Shown here: piece after piece, positions 38,499-49,800 of the stretch
Layout: every line of letters begins with the position of its first letter
Numbering within the stretch: position 1 is the stretch's first letter
Source: Sipunculus nudus
Lineage: Eukaryota; Annelida; Sipuncula; Golfingiida; Sipunculidae
Length of the DNA stretch: 64,000 bases
NCBI GenBank assembly: GCA_026874595.1
Contig: CM049316.1
Coordinates: 19,925,839-19,989,838 of the forward strand
Reading direction: 5' to 3'
Translations under genes and position numbers: made by a program
The notes under the pieces: model-generated
Told to the model about the DNA's origin: nothing
Databases searched by the model: none
The model's input: only the letters and a program-made list of their open reading frames with translations

Positions 38499-38585
38499 CC
38501 TTGGAGAGGAAAAATGAGCCATACTACTTGACCACTGAATGAGAATGAGATCTGACTGATTGTTACTGAAGTTAGCACAGACTAC
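38499..38585 (-). other. Possible 5' untranslated exon upstream of exon 1b
   Basis: On the minus strand TTTGATTTCAG is followed by 87 bases and then a CCAAGG|GTAAGC donor. It contains ATG with eight open codons (MAHFSSPR) in phase 0. Joined to exon 1b's acceptor this would terminate at once, so it fits only as a leader with a short upstream frame. The acceptor is mediocre, and chance pairs of sites are expected in 64 kb. Confidence 0.2.
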
Positions 38586-39560
38586 CTGAAATCAAAGGGT
38601 GAACCCGGAGTGCACATCATTGACTGAATAACTGCCCTGGCCATGTACAGACTGACCTACTTTTCACATGGGTCAGCCAAATGGCCCACTCACCCATAAT
38701 GCACATTATCAATTTTATCCTGCTCCAAACCTTTTATTTAACTGTTTGCTAAATGTAAGGACAAGGGTGAATGGACATGAATAAAATTAAATGCAAGGAT
38801 GAACAGAGGCTGCTGAATAACTACATCTGAAATTGAAAAATCTAATACACGGTATTGTTAATTTTTCATACAAGGGGATTGATAATTGTAAGTATTAACT
38901 CTGCAGCTTGGTGTAAAAGTTAAGCTCAACGTAGGCTACTTTTGAACTACTGGTACTCATTCCAAAATGGATTATTCTGAGTAGAGAGCATAAGCTAATT
39001 AATATATTTAAATGTTAGGTTCTTAGATTATAAACACAGTAAATACCAGTCTTGGGACCACCTAATGAACATGACCACCCTCTAAGAAGACCCCATTTAC
39101 AGCTGACCAGTGTGGAATTTATATTTCAGGTACCTATACACCAGATGCTAGACATGGAGGCCTAGGCTAAATTTGATAGCATCTGATCATAAAAATCAGA
39201 ACCTGATTTTACTGGTTTCTGTACATGTTTCATGTTAACCTGCAATTGTGCCCATAAATAGTAAAATCAAGGAGTATCCTGATATTTACAGCTAAAACTG
39301 AAATAAAATTTATGGTATTTTTAATTATAATTTGACTGGAGGCCCCCCCCCCCCAAATTTTACAAGGCAGTCTCTGTAAAATATGCACTGATCATGGCTA
39401 TCCTGATATTACAACTAATTTCACTGCATGAAGTTGATGGTGGTCACATTTGCAGGATATATTAATTATGATTGGACATACAAACCATCATATAAAATGT
39501 ATAATACCGACACTGCTATTGATAATAATCTAATCAGGAAAATTCTGTATTTTCATTGTA

Positions 39561-40914
39561 AACTAGAATACGGGTAGTCAACAAGGGACTAAGTGTATCC
39601 ACCAAAATCACAGTGGAACAGGTGAAGTGAGGCATGGATTGAGTGGCAAGGGGATATAGAGTGAGGGGTGTTGCATATTAGCATGGATGTCTCCAGCCCA
39701 AATGTGTATGTAGGTGGCGCCACCTGCCAAATAATCGATAAAGCTGACCAAGATTATAAACACGCAAAATTTTAGGCAGGTAAGTCAAACAACTACTGAG
39801 ATATGAGTGATTTTAGCCCACGGCAGACAAACAGAAGGACCCTGTGCAAAAATGGTTGCAAGTGGCCCCTCCAGTTTGTGTATGATAAAGAGCTATGTGA
39901 GATCTATACACATGCAAAATTTTGGCCTAATCGGTCATGGTTCCCGAGATATGAGCTTGGATGTCTGCAGTGAAAATTAGAATGAAGGTGGCACCACCTG
40001 TCATAAAATCAAGAAAGCTGTCCATGATGTATAAACCTGCAAAATTTTAGGCAGATATGTCAAACCACTGCTGAGTTATGAGTGATTTTATCACTCAGCA
40101 GACATACAGATGGACGCTGTGAAAAATGGTTGCAGGTGGCGCCACCAGTTTTGCATATGATAAAGAGCTATGTGAGATATATACACATGCAAAATTTTGG
40201 CCCAATCTGTCAAATGGTTCCTGAGATATGAGCTTGGATGTCTGCAGCGTAAACTAGAATGTAGGTGGCGCCACCTGTCAAAAAAACCAAGAAAGCTGTT
40301 CAGAATGTATAAACCTGCAAAATTTTAGGCAGATATGTGAAACCACTGCTGAGATATGAGTGATTTTATCCCATGGCAGACAAACAGACGGACGCTGTGC
40401 AAAAATTGTTGCAGGTGGCACCTCCAGTTTGCATATGATAAAAAAGCTATGTGAGATCTATATACATGCAAATTTTCAAGAAGATACGTCAAACCAATAT
40501 AGAGATATAAGCATGGATGTCTGCAGCGTGAATGTGAATGTAGGTGGTGCCACCTGTCATAAAATCAAGAAAGCTATCCAGGATGTATACACATGCCAAA
40601 TTTCAGGTAAATTAGTCAAACCACTGCAGAGATATAAGTGATTTTAACCCAAGGCAGACGAACAGATGGACACTGTGCTAACATGGTTGCAGGTGGTGCC
40701 ACCATTTTTTGTGTATGTTATAAAGCTATCCAAGGGCTACATTTGTACAAAAATGTTCCTGATCAGTCAAACGGTTCCCGAGATATGAGGGTTTATGTTT
40801 GGAAACAGACGAACAAATGGAGGCTGGGCAGAGAGGAAAGGTCAGAGGTCAACGCCAATTGGTTAGGCACCAGTTCACATGTGACCCGATAATTGATGTA
40901 TGTTTCTGAAAAAT
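39561..40914 (+). mobile_element. 280-bp-repeat element, copy B
   Basis: Starts AACTAGAATACGGGTAG like copy A, with TGTATCCACCAAAATC as its left TIR-like sequence. Palindrome sites of GGTGGCGCCACC type lie near 39712, 39989, 40135, 40265, 40413, 40545 and 40690. The right arm has AGGTCAGAGGTCA (40839-40851) but the GGATACA end is missing, so it is truncated on the right. Small frames inside (for example 40360-40641) are repeat translations. Confidence 0.8.
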
Positions 40915-43204
40915 CAAATTCCTCATTTCTGATGGTCACAGTATACCAGTAGCTATATAACAACACATACCTGTATAATAACTGTATAATAACAAGGCAG
41001 GCAAATTTGAATAATTAATTCCACCAGGAAACAACTAATATATACCATGAGGGCTTTACCATGACCCAGACTTAATCGAATCAATGTATTATAAAATACC
41101 AGACCACATATACACGGTATCAACCTGACACATCTGTATGTTACCAAATTTACATTATGGTCTCTCAGTGCAGGCTGTTTTGAATATGTAACTTCTAATG
41201 CATACACAGAGTTACCAAATGGGTGAAAATTAATCCCTGTATTTTGTTGTATGAAGAACAAAGTTGCTTTTTTATTAATTGAAAGTAAAATACAATATAA
41301 ATATATATATATTTTATATGCAAACAATTCCCACATTTTGCTTTTGGAACACACAAATAAGGCCCAAGCATGTAATACCTGATTCATAGACAAGTCTCAA
41401 ACAACATTCATCATAAAAAAGTGATATAAAAGGAGTGTTGCAAATAGTGATCAATGCAAAAAAATAATACAGTAAAACCCTATGTTAGGAGACCAACCAT
41501 GGGACTGGGCAAAGTGGTCTGAATCACAGGTCAGTTATAACCAACATGAATGCTTTCAGTTCACCCCAAGGGTGGTCTTAATTAGACAGGTGATGTTTCA
41601 GAGAGGTACATTCCACAGTATGTCCAAAACTTGTGATTTCTTTATAAGATCCAATACTTGTGCAGGATTGCCTTTCCGCAGAAAAAAAATTGCCTTTCAG
41701 CTAAAGACCCCTTCTTGTGTGCACTATCAGCAGATGCTTATAAGCAACATTTTAGAAGCAGCTGTTTGGTGTGAAACTGTCTTGTGGGTAACTGGACCAT
41801 GGGAATTGTCAGTGATATCAGGCTGAATGTATCGATGTTGTTTTTGAGTTTCTTATCACTTAACCATCCATGGGAATTTTGATATCAGTAGAAAATGATC
41901 TTGATGTGCAAGATGATATCATTATCCTTCGCTTACAACATATCTCATGTTTTAAATGAATGGATTGCTGAACTGCAAGTAGAACAGCTGATGAAATGTA
42001 TATTACTCTCAACATATGTTACTGAAATATATCATAAGCACCCTGTAAATAATATCACCAATGGAACCTTGGTAAAGATGTCAAACTAAAGACTTAAGAA
42101 AAGACCACCTGATATATATCTAGTCAACAAGAGAAGCATATTCCTGTTGCAAAGTACATGTTACTTTGTGAAAAAAAAATCTGGTAATTATTCCTGAGAA
42201 AAATTAAGTGTGCCCAAGGCACCCCTGCTCTAATAATTCACTGACAGATAAATGTTCCCTAAAATATTTGGCACCAATGTAAATTAAGCTTTTCTAGTGA
42301 TTAACCCATGATAAATATAAAAGTGTCCCGTGTCTCTGCCAAAAAATATCTTTTGTGAAATGTCACATGGGCAAATGTATTTAAATGTATGTATACATAT
42401 AAATGTTAAAAATTTGAATGGTACCTGAAAGCTGTGGTCACAATTTTACTTATTTTCTATTGACTGCATTCTGCATACAAGGGTTATTCAGATACAATGA
42501 TAAAGACATCACTGTATAATAATCACTGAGAATAAAGTTCTTGTATACAGGTATGTATTGCCAGGCATAATTTACTCTATACTCTGAATAAGAGCTGACA
42601 TACATTAGTATCTGTATCTGACCTTTGGTCAGACATGAATATGGTCACTCAGGTGTGTTAACCACTTGGTCAGGTACATAAATACATTATTTAACGACAA
42701 AATGAGAAGACACTTCTGTTTACTTTGAAAAACAAGTATTCAGGCCCATTGGAATTTAGGGTCAAACTAAATTCAGTGATGAACCACTACAGAGAAAGCA
42801 ATATTAATAATGTCACCAGGAATTGTAAGATTTGTATAAAAATTAAGAGGCTGCCCTGCAGGATTATGTGAGTGATGAAACATGATTACTCCTGCAAAGG
42901 AGGTTATATGTTTAACCAGTGTTTGTTTGACTGTGTTAGGTAAGATCCCTTTAAATTTTGGTTTGAATGCAGATAAGGGTCACACAAAGTGGGCCTATTT
43001 CACCTAGGAATTTAAGTTGAATATGTGACTGTCTTCCTATTTGTCACCAAAAAATGAATGTCCTTTCCTTTGACAATAATGTTTGGTTTTAATTAGATTT
43101 TGTTAAAGCAATCTGTCAGCTAATAGAATGTAATTATGTAAGGCTCAGATTAATTCTAATTAAAGCTACCCGGTACATGTCATGTATGTTAATTTGCCTG
43201 TGTT

Positions 43205-43460
43205 TCCGCAAAAATTAAAGTTACCTGTTTATTCTGACTTTTTTCATTGTGGGACAAATATGAGAAATACTTGAGCACACCCCAGAAAGAAGTTTGTGGT
43301 TTAAGGATTTGAATCACAGAAATTTATATTATATCATGGTCTTTTCCTTAAGCCTTTGCATTTCAGGTGTGAAGCAAATATTAGAAATACTTGAACACTT
43401 TCCAAATCACATGCAAGAATTTAGTTAGTGGTTATGGCAGTGAAACCTGAGGATTTTTTA
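43205..43460 (-). repeat. Inverted relative of the 9.6-kb repeat
   Basis: Read on the minus strand, it carries GGGGTGTGCTCAAGTATTT and a second unit with GTGTTCAAGTATTTCTAATA, matching the two-unit layout at 9555-9900 in the opposite orientation. Confidence 0.55.
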
Positions 43461-44650
43461 ATTGAGTTATGTTTGACCACATAAATTCTTTTAACAAAAT
43501 GTCAGATCTTATTGTCCACCCGAAATAAGGATAGCATTACCCAGGAGAGGGTATGCTCCCTATAGCATGACATTCTTGTAACTGAAAGTAAAAGTTTAGC
43601 TTATTTTGCAACTAACCCTGTCAGGAATATCCTATCCTGGCAGTGTATCAAATATATCCATGGAACAGGATATCCACTTATACTGCATGCACATAGTGAA
43701 CAACATTCTGTAGGCTAAATTGAATATTTGTGGTTTGCCTATAAAAACAGTCTATGGTGGTTTAATTTACCAAACAATAACAAGTAAAATACATCATAAA
43801 TCACAGTTAGCTTACATTATAAGACATTAAAATCTTTGGATGCTCCAATAGACATACTTTTACAGAGCATCTTTTGAAAATAGTTGGTACTTTGAGATAG
43901 TTATAAAGTTTACAGGGTAAATTTATTGTCAAGTTTTCAAGGAAGTGTCATCACATTTTTCAGAACTAATTTATTTTGAAATAATATATGCAAATCAGAC
44001 CACAAATAAAGGTATGCATTTTTGCAGAGATTTTGGGCTTTTAAATCATGGAAAATGACACACTTGTTCTGTATATTTAAACTACATAAAGGCCTTGCTC
44101 AACAGGAAAAAACAATGCTGTTTTAGTTTCATGACAAGTTAAAGCTTAATAACTCATCTTGAAATAATATGAGATGGGAAGGAAACAGTGAATAATGAAA
44201 CAAATACCTAGTCCCATCTCAATACACAGTTCTAGGATATTGTTAGGAAATAAATTTATAAAGTTTCAAAGATCATCGTTAATTAAAATTGCAATACACA
44301 AACAGACCAGATCTCTGACAATTAAATAACAGTTTAGCAGTCTCATCTTTTAAAGACTTTCAAAGTAAGAGTTTTCATCTGTATATATAATATATCAGTC
44401 AGTTAAATTACAAACTCCAACTAGAAAAAAAAGAAATCAAGGTTAACTGCATTATAACTATGAGATTCTTCAGGGTTGTGACAAACAGGTGTCTTACAAA
44501 CACTTAACATATGATTCATGATCTAAATATAACTGCTCAAAAAACTCACTGAAACAAAGTTTTATTATTATTGATTATTCACCAAATTCAGAGAATGAAA
44601 ACTGAAGCCACATATCTGATTGTAAGTACCTGTAAACCAGGTAGCCTTAC

Positions 44651-44683
44651 CTGGGTGTTCACACAATCTCACAAGCAGCACCA
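44651..44683 (-). other. Possible 33-bp untranslated microexon
   Basis: On the minus strand a pyrimidine-rich acceptor (TTCATTTACTTTACAG) is followed by 33 bases and then CAG|GTAAGG, a textbook donor. Two of three frames contain a stop, so it would more likely be part of a 5' leader than coding. The paired strength is notable, but chance cannot be excluded. Confidence 0.2.
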
Positions 44684-45993
44684 CTGTAAAGTAAATGAAG
44701 GTTCATACTGCACAGTGTTGTACTGTGTGTGATTACAGATCACGTATCACAAAACCAGACCTCAGTCCCTGGCAGAACAACTATGCTGTAACCTCAGGCA
44801 TATAATATTACCAGCACTAGCTTCAAATTCATAAACATGTGTTTCATTATTGATGATTTATTTTTTCCTCATATTTCCAATTAAATCCTGCTGTTGTTTC
44901 CTTCTGGTGTGTTTTTGTGTATAATAATGTACCAGAAGATCCAGTCTTATAATACCTGAAACAATTTCAATTATTCATGGAAATTACATTCCCTCCTTTG
45001 GGCTTCTTTTAGTATAACTGCCTATCCCATGAATATGATATGAAAGAAAGTACAGCTGTTCAATAATCTGCTAGATTAAAACTGTTTTATTAATTTAAAT
45101 GAAATATGATAATATAAAGGCAAGTTATCAGTAAAGATTTTTTGGATATTTTGGTTGCCAAACTAACAGCCAGATGAGCAAACAGTCTGGGAGCAATCTG
45201 ATAATTAACTTTGTCAAATCTGAATTAAATTCTGTAAAATTTAGGCAAGTTATCACCCTGAAACCAATGTATGATTAATTTTGGCAGACAGACAGACAGT
45301 CAGGAGTAGTCCTAACTGATAAATTATTTGTATGACATCCACTTTATCAACTTAATAGTATTTGTGAAGTTACCTTGCAGAAATAAAATTTGACAACATA
45401 CAAACAGAAAGACAGGCAGAAAGACATGTTTAGAAGTCAGTAGCACAAATAATGCTGAACATATGATAAAAGGAAAAATTGCATGGACTGATTTTTAATT
45501 TTAAGACCATTTTTATGGTTCCCTTACCTTCAAATGACATATAAATATATCAATTATCCTCATATATATCTGTCAATCATTCTCATACATCAATCATTAC
45601 ATTATTCAGTCATAATACAATTATATTTCATTACACATCAGTACCAGCTCCCATGAAACCAAAAGCAAACTCCTGAAGAGGATAAATAAATAAATATTCT
45701 CACAATAAGCAGCTGTATAACCTAGCTGTGTGATCATGGGTACCTGTTTCTCACCATGAGATGAGTTTCTCTTCTGTCAGGCAGACATCTGTATTGCTTT
45801 AGCTGAACATCATAAACAACAGTAAAAGCAGCAGTTGTGTATTCGAAAGAACTGTCTGGGTAAAGAATGATTATAAAGGTTAAATACCTGAACATATGTC
45901 CAGTATTTGTTATTACTGTGTATTCTACCAGTATGAAGATGATTAATAGAAAGAAACAAAACATTTCATCTCTCTATCTAGATCTTCTGTATA

Positions 45994-46446
45994 CAGTCAA
46001 ACCTCTCTTAGTGGCCATGGGCACCTCTGTTATAAAGTGGGCACCTCTATAAAGTGGGCACTTTTGGCCAGTCCCATTTTTTTCTCCTCTTTATTATGTT
46101 TAGCTAATGTGGGCACCTCTATATTCTGTAAAGTGGGCAGAAATATTAAGGTGTACCTGTTCATAGTTTCTGAGAGTGGCTTGTCTAACAAAACATTAGT
46201 AGAACAGTATGGTATATTTTCGGATGCACTGGGTAACTTTGGGTAAATTAGGTAACTTAAAAACAGGAAGAATGTACATGCTTCAAGTTAATGAAGTACT
46301 CTTAAAACTGGAGCAACAAGAGTAATATTTCAAAAGTAGGTGGCAGCATTAAATGGGGTAGCTATTACCTCCATACAGTGGGCACCTCTATAAAGTGCGC
46401 AGTTAGGCCCAGTCCCAAGGGTGCCCACATTATAGAGGTTCGACTG
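45994..46446. mobile_element. pogo-like MITE with 17-bp sub-terminal repeats
   Basis: The left end CAGTCAAACCTCTCTTAGTG and the reverse complement of the right end, CAGTCGAACCTCTATAATGT, match well. TA lies on both outer sides, as in Tc1/mariner insertions. Sub-terminal repeats GGGCACCTCTATAAAGT and GGGACTGG are inverted at the two ends. There is no transposase frame. Its repeats appear to be the source of the 17-bp array at 12401-13270. A CTCF-like AGTAGGTGGCAGC lies at 46335-46347. Confidence 0.75.
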
Positions 46447-46668
46447 TACTAATATAACTATCTATGTCTGTTTTTTGTCCTCTAAAACAAGTAGATATGG
46501 GCCATGACATTGGTAAATTTTTTACATCAGTTAAAATCATGCATGCGCAGGCACTAACTTACAAAATACATACCAATTTGAGCCTTCCACATTGACAGAA
46601 TTCAATTGCCGGTGGGTACCAGTATGTTATCCTTCTACAGTCGTGGCTTTCAATTTATCCCTGTAAAC

Positions 46669-46861
46669 CAGAAGCGGATCCAGGGGGGGTCCAGGGGGTC
46701 CAGACCCCCCCTTTTTCATCAGAAACGTTTTTTTAAGGGCTTCAGACAAAATTTTGCCGCCTGGACCCCCCCTTTTTCAGACCTGAGGACCTTTTTTTAG
46801 GGTTTTCATTTGTCCTCCTGGGTTGGACCCCCCCTTTTCCTAAATCCTGGATCCGCCCCTG
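46669..46861. mobile_element. hAT5-like MITE, copy 1
   Basis: The element begins CAGAAGCGGATCCAGG and ends CCTGGATCCGCCCCTG, near-perfect terminal inverted repeats. TAAAC flanks it on both sides (46664-46668 and 46862-46866), giving a 5-bp target duplication. Copy 2 at 62626 also has a 5-bp duplication. CAG..CTG ends with this duplication length fit the hAT5 group. The body is C- and T-rich with CCCCCCTTTTTC motifs. The frame at 46606-46800 is a by-product. Confidence 0.75.
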
Positions 46862-46866
46862 TAAAC

Positions 46867-49800
46867 TGTAAGTCAGCTGCATCTTTTATTCTATATGATA
46901 GCAATTATTCCTTTTTTCCTTGTGCTGCCACATTTAGCTTAATTGTTTAATAAATCACCCTTCAGCAGTGGACAAGTCTTGGGAACCAACCAAGTGTAAT
47001 GGGAGGCTGTATCCCCTGGTCTACCTAACTAAACTAAGTGAACCATGCCATATACAGCCAGTATATGCCTTCCTATGAGTAGTGAAATGGTGACCATACA
47101 AATCATGCATTGTCTTGCAATTTGTAAGGCTGACTGCACAACCCGACCACACATGATATACATGTATGAAACAATATAAAATGTACATGATATACCTTCT
47201 GGAAATTCAATTAATCTTCTGGCTATACTCTAGTGAAAATATTCTTGAAATATTAAAGAAATTAGTATGATAAATCTGAAAAATTAAGAAAAGACTAAAA
47301 TAGCTTTCATTTTTGCAGACATTTATATTACTTAACTCTAGAACTGTATAAAATTCTAAATAAAAGACCAGATGGGAAAATAAATCTAAATGCAAGACAA
47401 ATGTGACATCTTTAAAGAACCTAAAGGGAGAGTAAATCATTACCATCTGAACTGGCAGAATTTATTTATCTTAGAAATGTATACGCAGTGCAGTATCCAA
47501 AACAAATGAGCAAAGGGAATTAATTTTTTTCTGAAATTGGATCAGGTAATATTCTTCTCAGTATGACACTGGTACAAAACTATCCAGTTGTCTTATACAA
47601 GGGTTCCATGGAGCTCCTGATGAAATATAGTAATTTTATAAAACTTGAGAAGAAAATATAGTAGTTATAGGAATTTTCATCCAAAATAAAGGAAAATATA
47701 GGACTTTTCACTACACAATCGTGGCTGATACTGTGATTAAATATAACCATCTGTTCTCCATCTGTTCTCCAATGGCTTCTTAAGGTCAGTTTAATTAATT
47801 TAGATGGCTGTAGTTATATGCTGAATCACTTATATGGACATGCAGTTCTACAAAAGAGCTATGTTTTCAATAATAATTGGTTTATATATCAACTAATTAA
47901 TTGGTCAGTAATAACAGTTATATAAAAAATATGGTTGTACAGTGAAAAAATATATGCAGAAAATTTGATGTTATGGCCAAAATGCTTGTAAATTCAGGAC
48001 ATTGAACAAGACAATTTTTCCATAGGAAAATATAAGAAAAACAGGATTTTGTGTGAGCCTTGCCTTTATTGGTAAAGGTATCTCATGACAATAACTATGT
48101 CATAATATATGCAGTACAGCAGTTGTGTGTATTTACCCTAATGTTTGACATACTATATGTCACCAAACCACGAAGGGCAAGGTAGCTGAACAGAGGGTTG
48201 CAACCATTTGACCTAGCTATTTAGTTTAGTGGAGCCTTTCAGTCCCACACCCTGCTGGCCTCCAGTGAAGCATTTAAACAGTTTAATGTTACCTCTGTAC
48301 AAACCTAATGCAAACCTTTATAATCAACAATGCAAAAAAATGTGTTAGACTTATCTTCTTAACATCAACTCCTTATGTCAACATTTCTAATATTTCCCAC
48401 AAAAGGCTCTTTTTAAAGCTTCTAACATGAAAGTTCCTAAGAATTCCAATTGCCAAAAATTGAAAATAAGTATGAGGTTTCCAACCCCCTTATTAACACC
48501 TGCATTTTTAAGGGCATTAAAACCCTTCCATGTTCTTATTTTTTATCAAATTACAATGAACCTACAGGAAGGGATAAAGTAACGCCTCCATTCATGCATC
48601 GGTCCTTCTGTCCATCTTTCTGTCTGTCTATCCATCCAGAACTGGCTTGTGGACTATATTTAAAGCCAAACCATTTGACAAAAACCTTTCTTCTTTCAGG
48701 TATGGCCCCTAATTTATCATGGAGAGTCTACATCTGTATAATGGACCACTGGTCTCTTATACAGATTTGTGTTGAATTGTGGACATGTTTCATGGTGGAT
48801 GAACCTGTAATGATGTGCTCAGGTGATTTCTCCCCACCTGGTCAGCAACCAGGTAAACATTTGCACAGGTAATACATTTAATAATCTTCAGCCATGATCA
48901 GCTATAATCAAACCATAATCTGCAGGCTTTCCTGTGCTCCATGAAGATCAAATTCCCTGATTTTCACCTAATTTTACCTTGACAAACTTGGAAAATTCTA
49001 GGATGATTATTTGAACCTTTTTTTTTGGGGGGGGGGGGATTAACACACAAGTCATGATAGTAACTCATTCACTATATACCATGTTTGGACATAAGACATA
49101 ATAACAATATAACAAACTGACAAATTTCTCTGCAAGACCAATCAAATTCCCTGATTTATCCCTGAACTGAGTCTGTTTCCCCTTATATTTTATAGTTATT
49201 CAGCCCAAAAGAATTTACTCTTCATCATCTATCTGCACTTATATTTAACTATAATACTCTAAAGATTCTGACATTCATGGAGAAAGAAACCATGCATTCA
49301 CTCCATCTCTCAGAAAATACTAAAGTATTGGGAGACAATGACATAATTTCATATTTTTCAGATCTCATCAAGTGCCATCTTGGCATGAAACTAGAGCTCT
49401 TCAGCCCTAACCACTGTGAAGAGTGCCCTTAAAATAGTTGGCATTTAGTATGATACGATTGCATACAAATATAACTAGATGTAAAATCAGCTTAGCTAAA
49501 AACACAACATAAGCTATGATATATCTGGTCCTTACACTTTCTGGCTGGAGATCTTCTCATAATATAATAGGTATATTCTGGTTTGTTTGGACACAAATAT
49601 GCCCCAGTTTCTTGGCATTTGTTTATACTTTTTATCCAGTCACAGACCATTTATTACTAGCATTCTCAGTTTGACGAGTAACAACAATTACATGCTGGTA
49701 GCTACCCAACCACACCGACCATAAATTTATATTTTTTATATAACTCGGTTGACAGTTTATTCTATAGACCACATACAACCGGCCTAAATATTATACACTG

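Larger units (their letters stand above)
36958..39560. other. Region upstream of exon 1b
   Basis: It holds a MITE (37196-37483), a solo repeat left end (37486-37522), a TGACCTTTGACCT direct repeat (37604-37616) and a weak candidate untranslated exon (38499-38585). Otherwise AT-rich with nothing recognised. Confidence 0.45.
40915..45993. other. Non-coding stretch
   Basis: No supported coding exon. It includes a solo pogo-like left end at 41470 (CAGTAAAACCCTATGTTAGG, then GGGACTGGGCAAAGTGG), the inverted 170-bp repeat at 43205-43460, a possible 33-bp exon at 44651-44683 and GACA-type runs near 45286 and 45405. The 146-codon minus-strand frame at 40953-41393 is AT-rich and lacks splice context. 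Confidence 0.4.

Noticed and set aside
40953-41393. 146-codon minus-strand frame with hydrophobic segments
   Set aside because: Composition follows local AT-rich DNA, there are no paired splice signals and no recognisable family.
41482-41826. 114-codon plus-strand frame
   Set aside because: It begins inside a solo pogo-like element end (GGGACTGGGCAAAGTGG) and has no support further on.
48450-48872. 140-codon plus-strand frame
   Set aside because: It crosses a GTCTGTCTATCC-type repeat fragment and otherwise lacks coding features.
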